The position numbers and the translations under genes were made by a program. From the NCBI GenBank assembly GCA_013396915.1, contig VWZL01004638.1, positions 124,001-188,000 of the forward strand: a stretch of DNA of 64,000 nt. Reading direction: 5' to 3'. Shown piece by piece: positions 40,485-49,690 of this stretch. Within the stretch, counting starts at the first letter, position 1. The number at the start of each line of letters is the position of its first letter. This stretch comes from Stercorarius parasiticus. Lineage: Eukaryota > Chordata > Aves > Charadriiformes > Stercorariidae. Below the pieces are notes generated by a model, which searched no databases, was not told the origin of the DNA, and saw nothing but the letters and a program-made list of their open reading frames with translations.

Positions 40485-41532
40485 TAAACATGTTTACCAA
40501 GATGAAAAGACAAAACCACAAAATCTTTAATAAACTAAAGTAATTTGAACCAATACATCACCTTTTTGAAGATTCAGCCAGACCTTGATTGGAAGAGAAA
40601 TAGAAGAAAAAACAGTTGCAAGACCCAAAGGGAGATGTGAGATTAGGGTCAAGTACAACATGTATTTTAAAACTCAGAAAATCTGATATTGAATAAAACA
40701 TGCAACAAAGCCATCCTGTTATTTTTGGGGAAACAATCTAATCTATATATCAGTTTTCACTCCCAGTGGTGTTCTGTGATTAACAAGCAGAATTTAGTTC
40801 TGTTGACTGTTCCAGGTGCAAGACTGAAGTTCTGTCCATGATAAACTTTATTATTTTAATTCATGATGCAGACTTGGAACATGACACCCACACTCTGGTT
40901 TACTACGTATCATTATGTGGGGTTTTTTTAGTTTGTTTTCTTTTTTGTTTGAATTTGACTGCTTGTTTTTTTACTTCAGGGATTTTTTATTGGGTTTTTT
41001 TTTTAGTAATTTAAGTACTCAGAGGAGCTCAAATTAGATTGCATTGAATTTCTTCTAAACATAGACTTTGATTTGATTTATCCTTATTAATTCTGATATT
41101 TTGTTACTCTAAATGAACAGTGAGTCTTAAATAATTCAGTAAAGGGATTTCTGGTACTCAGATAAAAATAGTATATATACAACAAAGAATTATCAGTTGT
41201 TCCTGAGCTGTTCAACAGAGAAAGTACAAAATTCTAGGAATATGTTTTAAGTTCAAATAACTCATCTTGAAATATTTTCAAACCTTAGATTATGCTCGTT
41301 TATAATTCCAACTACTGTGGAGAAATCAAAGGCTCTTATTCACCTCTGATTTGAATAGTATTATGTCAGTGTGTTTCGTTGGGATAGAAAAGAGGCTTTA
41401 ATGAGAATACGTAAGTATATTCTTTATTGACTCAAGACTTAACGTGTATTAAATTAAGATTTTTCACCAGCCTTTCATGAACAAACACCCTTGTTTTTTC
41501 ATGTACGTATTTTGCTTTACATTAAAATTTCA
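40485..41532. other. AT-rich non-coding stretch, no gene seen
   Basis: T-rich simple sequence at about 40920-41010 is the only conspicuous feature. No gene or repeat is recognised up to the start of the CR1 copy. Confidence 0.55.
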
Positions 41533-42400
41533 TGCTTGACCAACTTGATAAACTTCTATAATGAAATGACTGGCCTGGTAGATTAGGGGAGAGCAGTGGA
41601 TATTATGGATACCTGGACTTCAGGAAGGCACTGCCTCCCATAAGATCCTTGTAGACAAGATCTTGATGTATGGACTGGATGAGCAACGAGGTGGATTGAA
41701 AACAGACTGAAAGGCCAGACCCAGAGGATGGTGATCAATGGCCACAGTCTAGTTGGAGGCCAGAAACTAGTGGTGTACCCCAGGGGTCAATACTGGGTCC
41801 GGTCCTGTTTAACATCTTCATTAATGATCTGGATGAAGGTGCAGAGTGTACCCTCAGCAAGTTTGCTGATGACACAGAATTTTGAGAAGTGGCTGATATG
41901 CCAGAGGGTCGTGCTGCCATCCAGAGGCTGTCATCTCAACAGGCTGGAGAAACAGGCTGACAGGAACCTCATGAATTTCAACAAAGGGAAGTGCTAACTC
42001 CTGCACCTGGGGAGGAACAACCCTGTGCACCAGTATATGCTGTGGGCTGACTGTCTGGAAAGCAGCTTTGCAAAAAAGACCCTGGGGGTCCTGGTGGTCA
42101 CCAAGTTGAACGTGAGCCAGCAATGTGCCCTTACCACAAAGACAGCTAATGGTATGGTGGGCTGCATCAGGCAAAGTATTGCCAGCAAGTCAAGGGACGT
42201 GATCCTTCCCCTCTCTTCAGCATTGGTGAGACGTATCTGGGCTCACCAGTACAAGAGAGACAGGGACATACTGCAGCGAGTCCAGGGAAGGGCCACAAAA
42301 ATCATTAAGAGACTGGAGCATCTGTCAGACAAAGAGGCTGAGAGAGCTGGGACTGTTCAGCCTGGAGCAGAGAAGGCTCAGGGGGGACCTTATTAATGTT
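41533..42400 (+). pseudogene. CR1 ORF2 reverse-transcriptase remnant (FADD motif intact)
   Basis: Conceptual translation across several frames gives the CR1 polymerase core. The motif A region keeps the aspartate of YLDF but has lost the following AFD-type sequence through a small deletion. [20 protein letters not shown] encodes an intact motif C FADD box at 41862-41873. The C-terminal connection is open at 42025-42396 and ends with the conserved [18 protein letters not shown] block. Just before that block a short deletion replaces the usual RPHLEYCVQFWAPQ-type stretch. ORF2 normally encodes an endonuclease followed by a reverse transcriptase that primes on nicked DNA. Here the endonuclease and fingers are missing, so no activity is possible. 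Confidence 0.9.
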
Positions 42401-42707
42401 TATAAGTACATGAAGGGAGGGTACAAAGTGGATAGACCCAGGCTCTTTTCAGTGGTGCCCAGGACCACTGAGACAACGAGCACAAACTGAAACACAGAAG
42501 GTTCCCTCTGAACATCAGGAAACACTGCTTTACTGTGAGGGTGATAGAGCACTGGCACAAGTTGCTCAGGGAGGTTGTGGAGTCTCCATCCTTGGAGGTA
42601 TTCAAAAACAGTCTCAACATGTTCCTGTGCAGCAGGCTCTGGGTGACCTTGCTCGAGCAGAGGGGTTAGACTAGATGACCTCCAGAGGCAATTCTGTGAT
42701 TCTGTGA
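41533..42707 (+). mobile_element. CR1 LINE, 5'-truncated, about 1.2 kb, plus strand
   Basis: The copy starts within ORF2 at CATGCTTGACCAACTTGATA and runs through the polymerase core, the ORF2 C-terminus and the 3' UTR to the tail ATTCTGTGATTCTGTGA (42691-42707). Landmarks are GGGGAGAGCAGTGGATAT (41588), CCCCAGGGGTCAATACTGGG (41778), the FADD motif (41862-41873), CTGCACCTGGGGAGGAAC (42001), and the 3' block GGTTAGACTAGATGACCTCC. Loss of the 5' part is the usual outcome of incomplete target-primed reverse transcription. Frameshifts and stops show that it is dead. Confidence 0.95.
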
Positions 42708-44529
42708 AGATTTTGTTTCAAATTATAATCGAAGAGACAAAGATGAGAGAGTGGTGACGTGTGAAAAGCACACTGGTCATCCTAAACCAGAAATTTTCTC
42801 ACAGAAGTAACAGGAATATCATAAAACACATTGGCATGAGCTAGAATTCTTGCTTAGTTTTCTTCAGTTTACCTCTCTTTCCTCCTCTCTCTCTTACATT
42901 ATACTCATAACAGAAATAGGATACAGCCCCTCTCTTTCTAGGCAGGGAAAGAGTTCACTGAAACCAAAACATTTCCCTCCTTCAGTCTTTCTCCTGTCAA
43001 AAGATGCTAAGAGGACCCAAGTATTTCAGAGCTAAATGCCTCCATGTAGACATGTGTCTGCTAAGGGACAGCTTCTTCCTATTAGCACCCAATCTGCCTT
43101 CTTCCATGTGGAAAGAGAATAACTGCTCCTCCAAAGGCTATGCTGATTAATTTTCCCTTTCTATAGGTGAGGATTGTGTCAATTACGTTTCCAAACAATA
43201 ATTGATGCCTGAACACAGTTTTCATACTTCAGAATTTCAACAAAACATTTGGTTTGTGTTGTAGGAGTAATGGCGTTTCATAGGATACAAACCTGTCTGA
43301 AGAGGGAGTCAAACTCATACATAGCTTTAATTCATAGGTAAGGCAGTTTAGGGCAACAGTGCCCTAAGCAGCGTTCTCTGGCTTTATGTGCAAAACAAAT
43401 AATTCAGAAATGCTGTGCAACCACAACGTTTGTTGCAGTCCCCATTAGACAGGGGCTTTCAGCCCCTTTGAAATTCCCTGGAAACCTAAGAACTAATTTG
43501 AACGTACCGTCTCCAAATGGTGTCTGTGATAGACTACAAGGTTAAAAAGGTTGCTTGTTCTTAATGTTTGCCGTATATTGCAATGCAATTTTTTCCTTAT
43601 GTCTGAAGTTTTAAAAAAACCCAAACTTTTAAAGCTTCATCCCTCTCCAACTTTCCCTCCCTTCCCTCACTTCCCCACCATGCCCTCTCACCATCTTTTT
43701 TTTTTTTTCCTTTCAGCCTTAATTGACATTTATGAATTTGATGGTCAACTGACAAGGTTTTTGAAAAAGATTTGATACTCAGCTATCAGGAGGATCATGT
43801 TTCTGCACAAATCACTGCTTCAACATACTCCCGTCATTTTAATGAGGCACATTCTTTTGAGCTGGCAAGTTGCAATTCCACCACCCAGAGCCTCACTCTG
43901 AGGTATTTTTATAATGTCACAGTTTTTTGTTATAATCCTTGCTAGTTGGCACCATTTGGCACATGCTTCCCTGCAGGCTATTTCTAATCCCATTACTGTG
44001 GAAGTGACTCAGTTTGTAGCTTTTTTAGCACATTTGAGGGAACATCTGAGAGACACTTTAGTCTCCATCAGAAATGTCCGCCTTTATCTAGAGTTTCCAG
44101 CTGTGTTTAGCTGAAATCCAGTGAGAAAATGCTGTTTTAAAGGTAAAGAGTAGATAAAGCAAATTCTACATGTTCACCTTGATAATTAGGAATGCAGTGA
44201 TGGATGGAAAGCTGCCAGAAGAGTTTCATAGTTTTCAAATAGAAGCATAGATCAGAATTAATCAATTGTTTGGCTTTTTAAGTTCCCACTCGTTGTTCAG
44301 AAAAAAAAACCAACTGCAATTGACATCTAACATCCCCTGCTGCTACTAATTGAAGGTTTTGTTTTCTTCTTTAGAAATTCATAAAATATGCTTGTTACCA
44401 CAGAATTGTTATTATTCTTTATTCTCTGCAGTCTTCAAGCTAATTCATAATGAACTATCTTAATGAGAACTTTGGGATGTTACAGGATTTTGAACTTTAG
44501 GGAAATGGTTCATTTCTGATTTTAAAGAG
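42708..44529. other. Non-coding stretch with a polypyrimidine tract, no confirmed gene
   Basis: A C- and T-rich tract at about 43640-43716 ends in CTTTCAG and looks like a strong splice acceptor. The 18 codons that follow (ending at a TGA) have no recognisable match. A 66-codon open frame lies at 43914-44114. Neither is supported as a gene. Confidence 0.45.
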
Positions 44530-45960
44530 TATAAGAACAGCTGTACTGAATCCAGTTGAAGGTCCAGCTAGACTGGCTTCCTATTTTGCATGTGGCCATT
44601 AGCAGATGGTTAGGGAAAGAGTATAAAATATTTCCTGTGCTATAACCTTCTGACTTTGGTTGTTACAGCCTTTCCTGCAGCGGAGGTTCATATCTGAAGT
44701 GGAAGTATCTATATTTGTGTTTTGTACTATTCACAAACCTTTCTGTGAATTCCCTTACCTGCTTTTGAAGACATCAAGTTTCTGACTTCCCATACATCCT
44801 GTGGTAAAAGATTCCACAGCTTAATTATATATCATGTGGAAAAAGTACTGTCCTTTCTTTTTTTCAAACAGCTCTGTGATAACTTAATTTGATGTCCCTA
44901 GTTGTATTCTGAGAAAGAGAAAATCTTTCATATTTACTCACCTTTTAAGTTTTACCAGTTTCTTTGAAATCATGCCAGTACAGCCAGACATCTCTTACTC
45001 TTTTCCCAAAAGTTATCTATTTCCCAAAAAGTTAAAAAGACTCAAACTTTTTGACTTCCTTATCCTTCTATTTAGCTCTTCTTCCTATTTCTTGTATTAC
45101 TTCTATGTCCTTGTTTTTTTTTTAATTTGGCTATGGTAGCAATATGCAGCATTTAAAATTCATACATTAAAGAGATTTATCCATTGGTATGAACTTTTTG
45201 TTTGTTCTTTATTTCTTCTCTATTCTTTTCCCAACATTATATGTTCCTTCAGGCTACGGCTGAACATTAAACTGAGAAGTATGGACAAATACCCACAAGA
45301 TTTTCAAAACTTCTTTTCTGAGAGGTAGAAACCAGGGTGGTTTTCCTGCACATTCCTATTACATTTACCACCTTATTAGCTAAATCCAGTATCATGAGAA
45401 CATTTTCTGACTTTTAATAGTCCATTTTAATTTTGATGCACTGTTAATAAGTACCAGTTTGTTCATCTCCCTATCCACTCTCCTGTCCAGATTATTTATG
45501 GACATGTTGAACATTAAGATGCCTTTACATAAGAGTTCTGCAGTGCTCTTCCAGTCGTAAACTTCTCCTCACAGTAAATACTGGCTGTTCGGTTTCTTGT
45601 GTTTAAACCTCTGTTAATTCATGACCTGGCTATACTTCTTGTCTCTTTTGTAGCTTATTTTCTACAGGAATTTTAATTGAGGGACTTCGTCAAAAGTGAC
45701 ATGGAAATCCATGCTCTCTATATTGACCTCATCACACTTGTCTATGCACAGTTACTTTCCCCAAAGAATTCTAGTAGATTTTAAAAGATTTATTTCTTTC
45801 CATAAAAGCTGGTGGTTATTACTTCCCTAATATATTAAATTTATCTTTTCATCCAGTAAGTTCAATCTTTTATAATGCTTTTTATTGATTTCCCTGGTAT
45901 GGAAGTAGGACATGTTCTTCCACAGACATTGCTGAAGCCCTCCTCAAGATCTGCTGTCAC
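44530..45960 (-). mobile_element. Ancient reptile-like CR1-type LINE, 3' portion, minus strand
   Basis: The plus strand follows in order the antisense of an old CR1-type LINE consensus abundant in turtles. It starts with the 3' end around AAGAACAGCTGTACTGAATC (44533), then GGTAAAAGATTCCACAGCTT (44802), ATGTCCCTAGTTGTATTCTG (44892), CCAGATTATTTATGGACATG (45487), GGGACTTCGTCAAAAGTGAC (45682), CAAAGAATTCTAGTAGATT (45763), and GATTTCCCTGGTATGGAAGT (45888). Together these cover the 3' UTR and much of the reverse-transcriptase region. Divergence is high and no frame is open. The element continues at about 48666 after an interruption by younger CR1 sequence. Confidence 0.75.
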
Positions 45961-46289
45961 TTCCCCATTCTTCTTGACTTTGATACTGAGGGTAAGCAGA
46001 GGGGCTGTGGAATAAGGGCACAGCACTGCAGGTGACAAGAAGGACATAGACTGGGTCTTCTCTGAGACCTCATACAGAAGGAGAGTCTCAGTCCCCAGAT
46101 GTACTCAAGAGGGAGCAGGCAGAATCCGTGCTTATGGGGTTGCGAAGTAGGGATCCCCTGACAGTGAAGGCTGGAGGGCTCTAGCCCCAGAAGGATCAGC
46201 ACCTGAGTTGCAGAGGAGGCGCCAGGTTCTGCATCCAGCCAGGGGCCTGAGCCGTCTGGGCCTGAGCCACACAGCGGCACTGGCAGAAG

Positions 46290-46610
46290 TGGTGAAGCAT
46301 CATGGTGGGAGATTCCCTGAGACAGAAGATGGAAGCCTGCCAACCTGACTTGCTGCCCAGGGAAGTTTTATGCTTGCTGGGAGCTCAGAGCCTGGACATT
46401 GTGGAGAGAAGGCCAAGGCTCATCCAGCCCTCAGGCGGTTCACCTGCTGCTCTTCCATTTGTGCACCAGCAATATGGCCAGGGAAGGCCCAAGGCATATC
46501 AACCATGACTGCACAACTTTGGAGAAGAGAGTCTAGGGCAAGGGAGCCAGGTGTTGTCTCCTCGATAATGCCAGTGAGGGAGAAGACTTGAGGAGGATGG
46601 ACCCTGCAGA
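46290..46610 (+). pseudogene. CR1 ORF1 remnant with GDSL-esterase-like block
   Basis: The translation from 46302 contains MVGDSLRQKMEA, then LPREVLCLLGAQ and RRPRLIQPSGG. This is the pattern of the CR1 ORF1 esterase domain, whose family consensus has a GDSL block I and a later block carrying GTND. The Gly-Asp-Ser of block I is at 46308-46316. The segment that should hold GTND has become HQQYGQG, so that block is lost. A frameshift follows and the domain continues out of frame to about 46610. ORF1 proteins of CR1 bind nucleic acid and carry this esterase-type fold. This one is a broken remnant. Confidence 0.78.
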
Positions 46611-46699
46611 TCAACACCTAATGGACAGCTGATTTTGACAGCAGAGATTTGGCTTTAGTGACCATAGGATTCCCTTTAAGGTTCAAGGACTGGGAGGTA

Positions 46700-47525
46700 C
46701 CGCCATAAATTTATGAAAAGGAAATCATGCCTCACCAATGTGATAGCTTTATACATTAAGGTAACTGTCTAAGTGGACCAGGGCAGAGAAGTGGATGCTG
46801 TTTATCTTAACTTTGCTAAGGCTTTTGATACAGTCTCTTGTAACATCCTCATACACAAACTGATCAAATACGGACTAGATAAGTGGACAGTGAGGTGGAT
46901 TGAAAACTGGTTGAACTGTCATGCTCAAAGGAGTCTGGTCAGTGACACAAAGTCCTTGTGGACACTGGTATCCAGTGGTGCACACCACGGAGTCAATGTA
47001 GGGCCAATACTGTTTAACTTCTTCATTAATGACCTGGACGATGGGATAGAGTGCACCCTCAGCAAGTTCACAGTTGATAAAACTGGGATATACCAGAGGG
47101 TTGTGCTATGCTTCAGAGGAACCTCAACAGGCTAGAGAAATGGTCTGACAGGGACTTCATGAAGTTCAATGAGGAGAATTGCAAAGTCCTGCACCTGGGG
47201 AAAAATAACCCCAGACATCCATATGGTCTGGGGTCCTAGCAGCCAGAAATTAGCTTTACAGAGGAGGCCGTGGAGGTTGGGGGTAGGTGTCCTCATGGAC
47301 ACCAAGTCGAACATGAGCCAGCAATACTCCCTGGTACCAAAGAAGGCCAACAGCCACCTGGGTTGTATTAGGCAGGCCATCGCCAAACAGGTTGAAGGAC
47401 ATGACCCTTCCCCTCTGCTCAGCACTGGTGAGACACATCTGGAGTGCTGCGAACAGTGCTGGGCTCCCCAGTACAAGAGAGATGGAACATACTGGAGTAA
47501 GTCCAGGGAAGTGCCACAGAGATAA
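46700..47525 (+). pseudogene. CR1 ORF2 reverse-transcriptase remnant, catalytic residues lost
   Basis: A KSCLTN-type block at about 46720 is followed by an open stretch at 46773-47135 with YLNFAKAFDTV (motif A), GPILFNFFINDLDDG (after motif B) and SKFTVDKTG (motif C). In active CR1 motif A reads LDF and motif C reads FADD. Here the catalytic aspartate of motif A is Asn (codon 46809-46811) and FADD has become FTVD (47067-47078). Two of the three catalytic aspartates are therefore gone. The C-terminal part (47169-47525) survives only in patches such as QQYSLVPKKANSHLGCIRQA. Confidence 0.88.
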
Positions 47526-47985
47526 TTAAGGGTCTGACCTCAGCATCTGTCATATGCAGAGAGGTTTAGAGAGCCAGGATCATTCAGCCTGGAGCAGAAA
47601 AAGGCTTAGAGGGTTCTGATTCCTGTGTATAAGTAACAGATGAGGAGAGTAAAGAAGATATAACCAGGCTCTTCTTGATAGGACAAGAAGCAATGGGCAC
47701 AACCTGAAATAGAGGAAATTCCATTTAAACATAAGGAAACACTTTTTTATTGTGAGAGTGGTTGAGCACTGGAAGTGATTGCCCAGAGTGTTGTGGAGTC
47801 TCTATCTTGGAGATATTAAAAATCCAACTGGACGTGGCCTTGAGCAACCTGCTCTGGCTGACCCTGCTGGGACTGAGAGCAGCCCTGCCAAGAAGAATTT
47901 GGTGGTACTGGTGGATGAAAAGCCAGACATAAGCTGACAATGTGCACTTGCAGCCAACAGTATTCTGGGCTGCATCAAAAGAAGC

Positions 47986-48432
47986 ATGGACAGCATGTCA
48001 AGGGACATCCTTCTGACCCTCTACTCCGCTCTTATAAGACCCCACCTGGAGTCCGACGTCCAGCTCTGGAGCCCTCAGTACAGGAAAGACATGGACCTAC
48101 TGGAGCTGGTCCAGAGGAGGGCCACAAAAACAATCAGAGGCGTGAAGCACCTCTCCTATGAAGACAGGCTGAGAGACTTGGCGTTGTTCAGCCTGGAGAA
48201 GAAAAGGCTCCGGGGATACCTGATTGTGGCCTTTCAGTACTTAAAAGGGGCTTACAGGAAAGATGGGGACAAACTTTTTAGCAGGGCCTGCTGCAATATA
48301 ACAAGGGGTAATGGCTTTAAACTGAAAGAGGGTAGACTTAGGCTACATATTAGGAAGAAATTTTTCACAATGAGGGTGGTGAAACACTGTCACAGGTTGC
48401 CCAGAGAGATGGTAGATGCCTCATCCTCATAA
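47986..48432 (+). pseudogene. CR1 ORF2 C-terminal fragment (copy B)
   Basis: A 148-codon open frame corresponds to the C-terminal region of CR1 ORF2, downstream of the polymerase motifs. Recognisable blocks are LLTLYSALIRPHLES, WSPQYRKDMDLLELVQRRAT, HLSYEDRLRDLALFSLEKKR, YRKDGDKLFSRACCN and MRVVKHCHRLPREMVDASSS. The same frame extends upstream to the element start but carries a TGA at 47935-47937. The ATG at 47986 is internal and not a natural start. The long open stretch relative to copy A fits a younger age. No catalytic residue is present in this part. Confidence 0.92.
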
Positions 48433-48551
48433 ACATTCAAAGTCAGGTTGGATGGGGCTCTGAGCAACTCGGTCTAGTTAAAGATGTCCCTGCTCATTGC
48501 ATGGGGGATTGGACTAGATGATCTTTTAAGGTCCCTTCCAACCCAAACTAT

Positions 48552-48585
48552 CCTATGATTCTACGATTCTATCTATGATTCTATG
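48552..48585 (+). repeat. CR1 octamer tail (copy B)
   Basis: Imperfect repeats of the ATTCTATG octamer: CCTATGATTCTACG, ATTCTATCTATG, ATTCTATG. This is the signature 3' terminus of avian CR1, used in target priming. Confidence 0.93.
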
Positions 48586-48662
48586 CTCTGAGAAAGGGGC
48601 TGGACTAGATGATCTCCAGGAGTGCCTCCCTGCCTCAGCCGTTCTGTGTCAGTCTGTGATTT
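48586..48662 (+). mobile_element. CR1 LINE copy A, 3' terminal part (after nested copy B)
   Basis: The sequence resumes with CTCTGAGAAAGGGGCTGGAC and runs through TAGATGATCTCCAGGAGTGC to the tail GCCGTTCTGTGTCAGTCTGT. Joined in concept to the CCTGCT before copy B, it completes a normal CR1 3' UTR, which proves that one element was split. Confidence 0.92.
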
Positions 48663-48665
48663 AGA

Positions 48666-49690
48666 GAGAGATGAAATACAGCACACAGTAATTTTAAAAT
48701 AATTTTTCAAAGTTCTCTTAGAAATGGTTGATGAGTACCATTGAATCCATACTGCCCATTACAAATTTTTTTCATTTTATCTGCAATCAGTTCTATTGGC
48801 ACTTCCACTTGAGACCATTTCTTCAACTTTTCTAATATAAAGAAAGTTGCAATTGGACAAATTTATCTGTTTTTTCTGTGGTGATGAGCACAAAGAGGTT
48901 ATTTAATTTTTTTTCTGTCATCTCTCAACCTTACAGGCCCTAACCTGGTTCCTGCTTCTAATATATTAGAACATGCTTTTATAGGCATTTTTTGTGAGCT
49001 TACCAAATTATTTCTCAAAACCTTTTTGGTCTGCCTATGATTTGAAATCTAACTTGCCACATACTATGCATTCTCTGGTTTCCTTGCTTTTGATTTCCAC
49101 ACTCTTAATTTCAAAGGATGTCTTTTTAATTTTACTAAGCACTATGTTTAGTTATTCTAGGTTTTTCTTTTGTTGACTTTCGGGTTTTGATTTCTTGTGA
49201 TGGGTAATTGAAGACTGATAGTTGTGGTTAATACGTGGTATATCCTGAACCTATGATGTTTTCAGATAGGCTCCATGCCCTTTACAAGGGTCTCATCCAA
49301 CTGGTTCTTTTCAACCTACTTTTAACAAGATTCCTTATTCTTATGTTCTTCCATTCTTTGAATTTTAATATACTATTGTGAATTTTTTGCTTTCTTGCTT
49401 CTGTGAAGATAACAGTAGCTAAAGAATTTCAGAACATTTCTTCAATAACTTAATCGTGAACCAGAGGCACTGTGCTTTGCTGAGAACTACATGGAGATTT
49501 ACTTTTCCCTTGTGGTTTCTTTGACCAGTTACTCTTAGAGGCAATCACCTTGCATAAAATTTTAGGTTCTGTATCATCACCTCTTGTGACAATTATCAGT
49601 TTCTGCGGGACAATTTTCTCAGTATTGCCATGAGATTGAGGCACAGTTGTACACATGGTCCCACATGTGTTAGTAGAAGCAGGGTCAGAG
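48666..49690 (-). mobile_element. Ancient reptile-like CR1-type LINE, continued, minus strand
   Basis: After the young CR1 nest the antisense of the ancient LINE resumes further toward its 5' end. Blocks are TTTTTCAAAGTTCTCTTAG (48703), CCTGCTTCTAATATATTAGA (48952), TTCTCAAAACCTTTTTGG (49012), GATTTCCACACTCTTAATTT (49092), GATAGGCTCCATGCCC (49265), CTTGTGGTTTCTTTGACCAG (49509), and AATTTTCTCAGTATTGCCATG (49611). In the consensus these belong to the N-terminal polymerase and endonuclease side of ORF2. Order and strand are colinear with the part ending near 45960, so both are pieces of one insertion of about 2.4 kb. No reading frame survives. Confidence 0.68.

Larger units (their letters stand above)
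45985..47866 (+). mobile_element. CR1 LINE copy A, main part, plus strand
   Basis: A longer CR1 copy carries, in order, an ORF1 segment with its esterase-like block (46302 onward), then ORF2 polymerase sequence from about 46700, then the ORF2 C-terminus and 3' UTR. The endonuclease and polymerase fingers, which should lie between, are almost entirely missing, so an internal deletion of well over 1 kb is inferred. The copy stops at GCTGACCCTGCT (about 47855-47866), where copy B begins, and resumes at 48586. The exact 5' limit is uncertain: similarity is convincing from about 46290 and plausible from about 45985. It has inserted into the ancient minus-strand LINE. Confidence 0.88.
47867..48585 (+). 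mobile_element. CR1 LINE copy B, nested in copy A
   Basis: A 5'-truncated CR1 of about 0.72 kb begins GGACTGAGAGCAGCCCTGCC and continues through the ORF2 C-terminus, the 3' UTR block GGATTGGACTAGATGATC (48508) and GGTCCCTTCCAACCC, and the octamer tail at 48552-48585. Copy A's own 3' end resumes immediately after the tail, which shows that B landed inside A. Its 3' end differs from that of A, so the two belong to different CR1 subfamilies. No target-site duplication is evident, as is usual for CR1. The junction is uncertain by a few bases. Confidence 0.93.

Noticed and set aside
41854..42188. Minus-strand open frames of 106 and 64 codons
   Set aside because: They are antisense to the CR1 polymerase region at 41.5-42.7 kb.
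45957..46343. 128-codon minus-strand open frame
   Set aside because: It is antisense to the 5' part of CR1 copy A and has no independent coding signature.
47132..47476. 114-codon minus-strand open frame
   Set aside because: It is antisense to the CR1 copy A ORF2 C-terminal region.
48552..48585. Octamer repeats as an independent microsatellite or CRISPR-like array
   Set aside because: They are the expected 3' tail of CR1 copy B, and there are no spacers.
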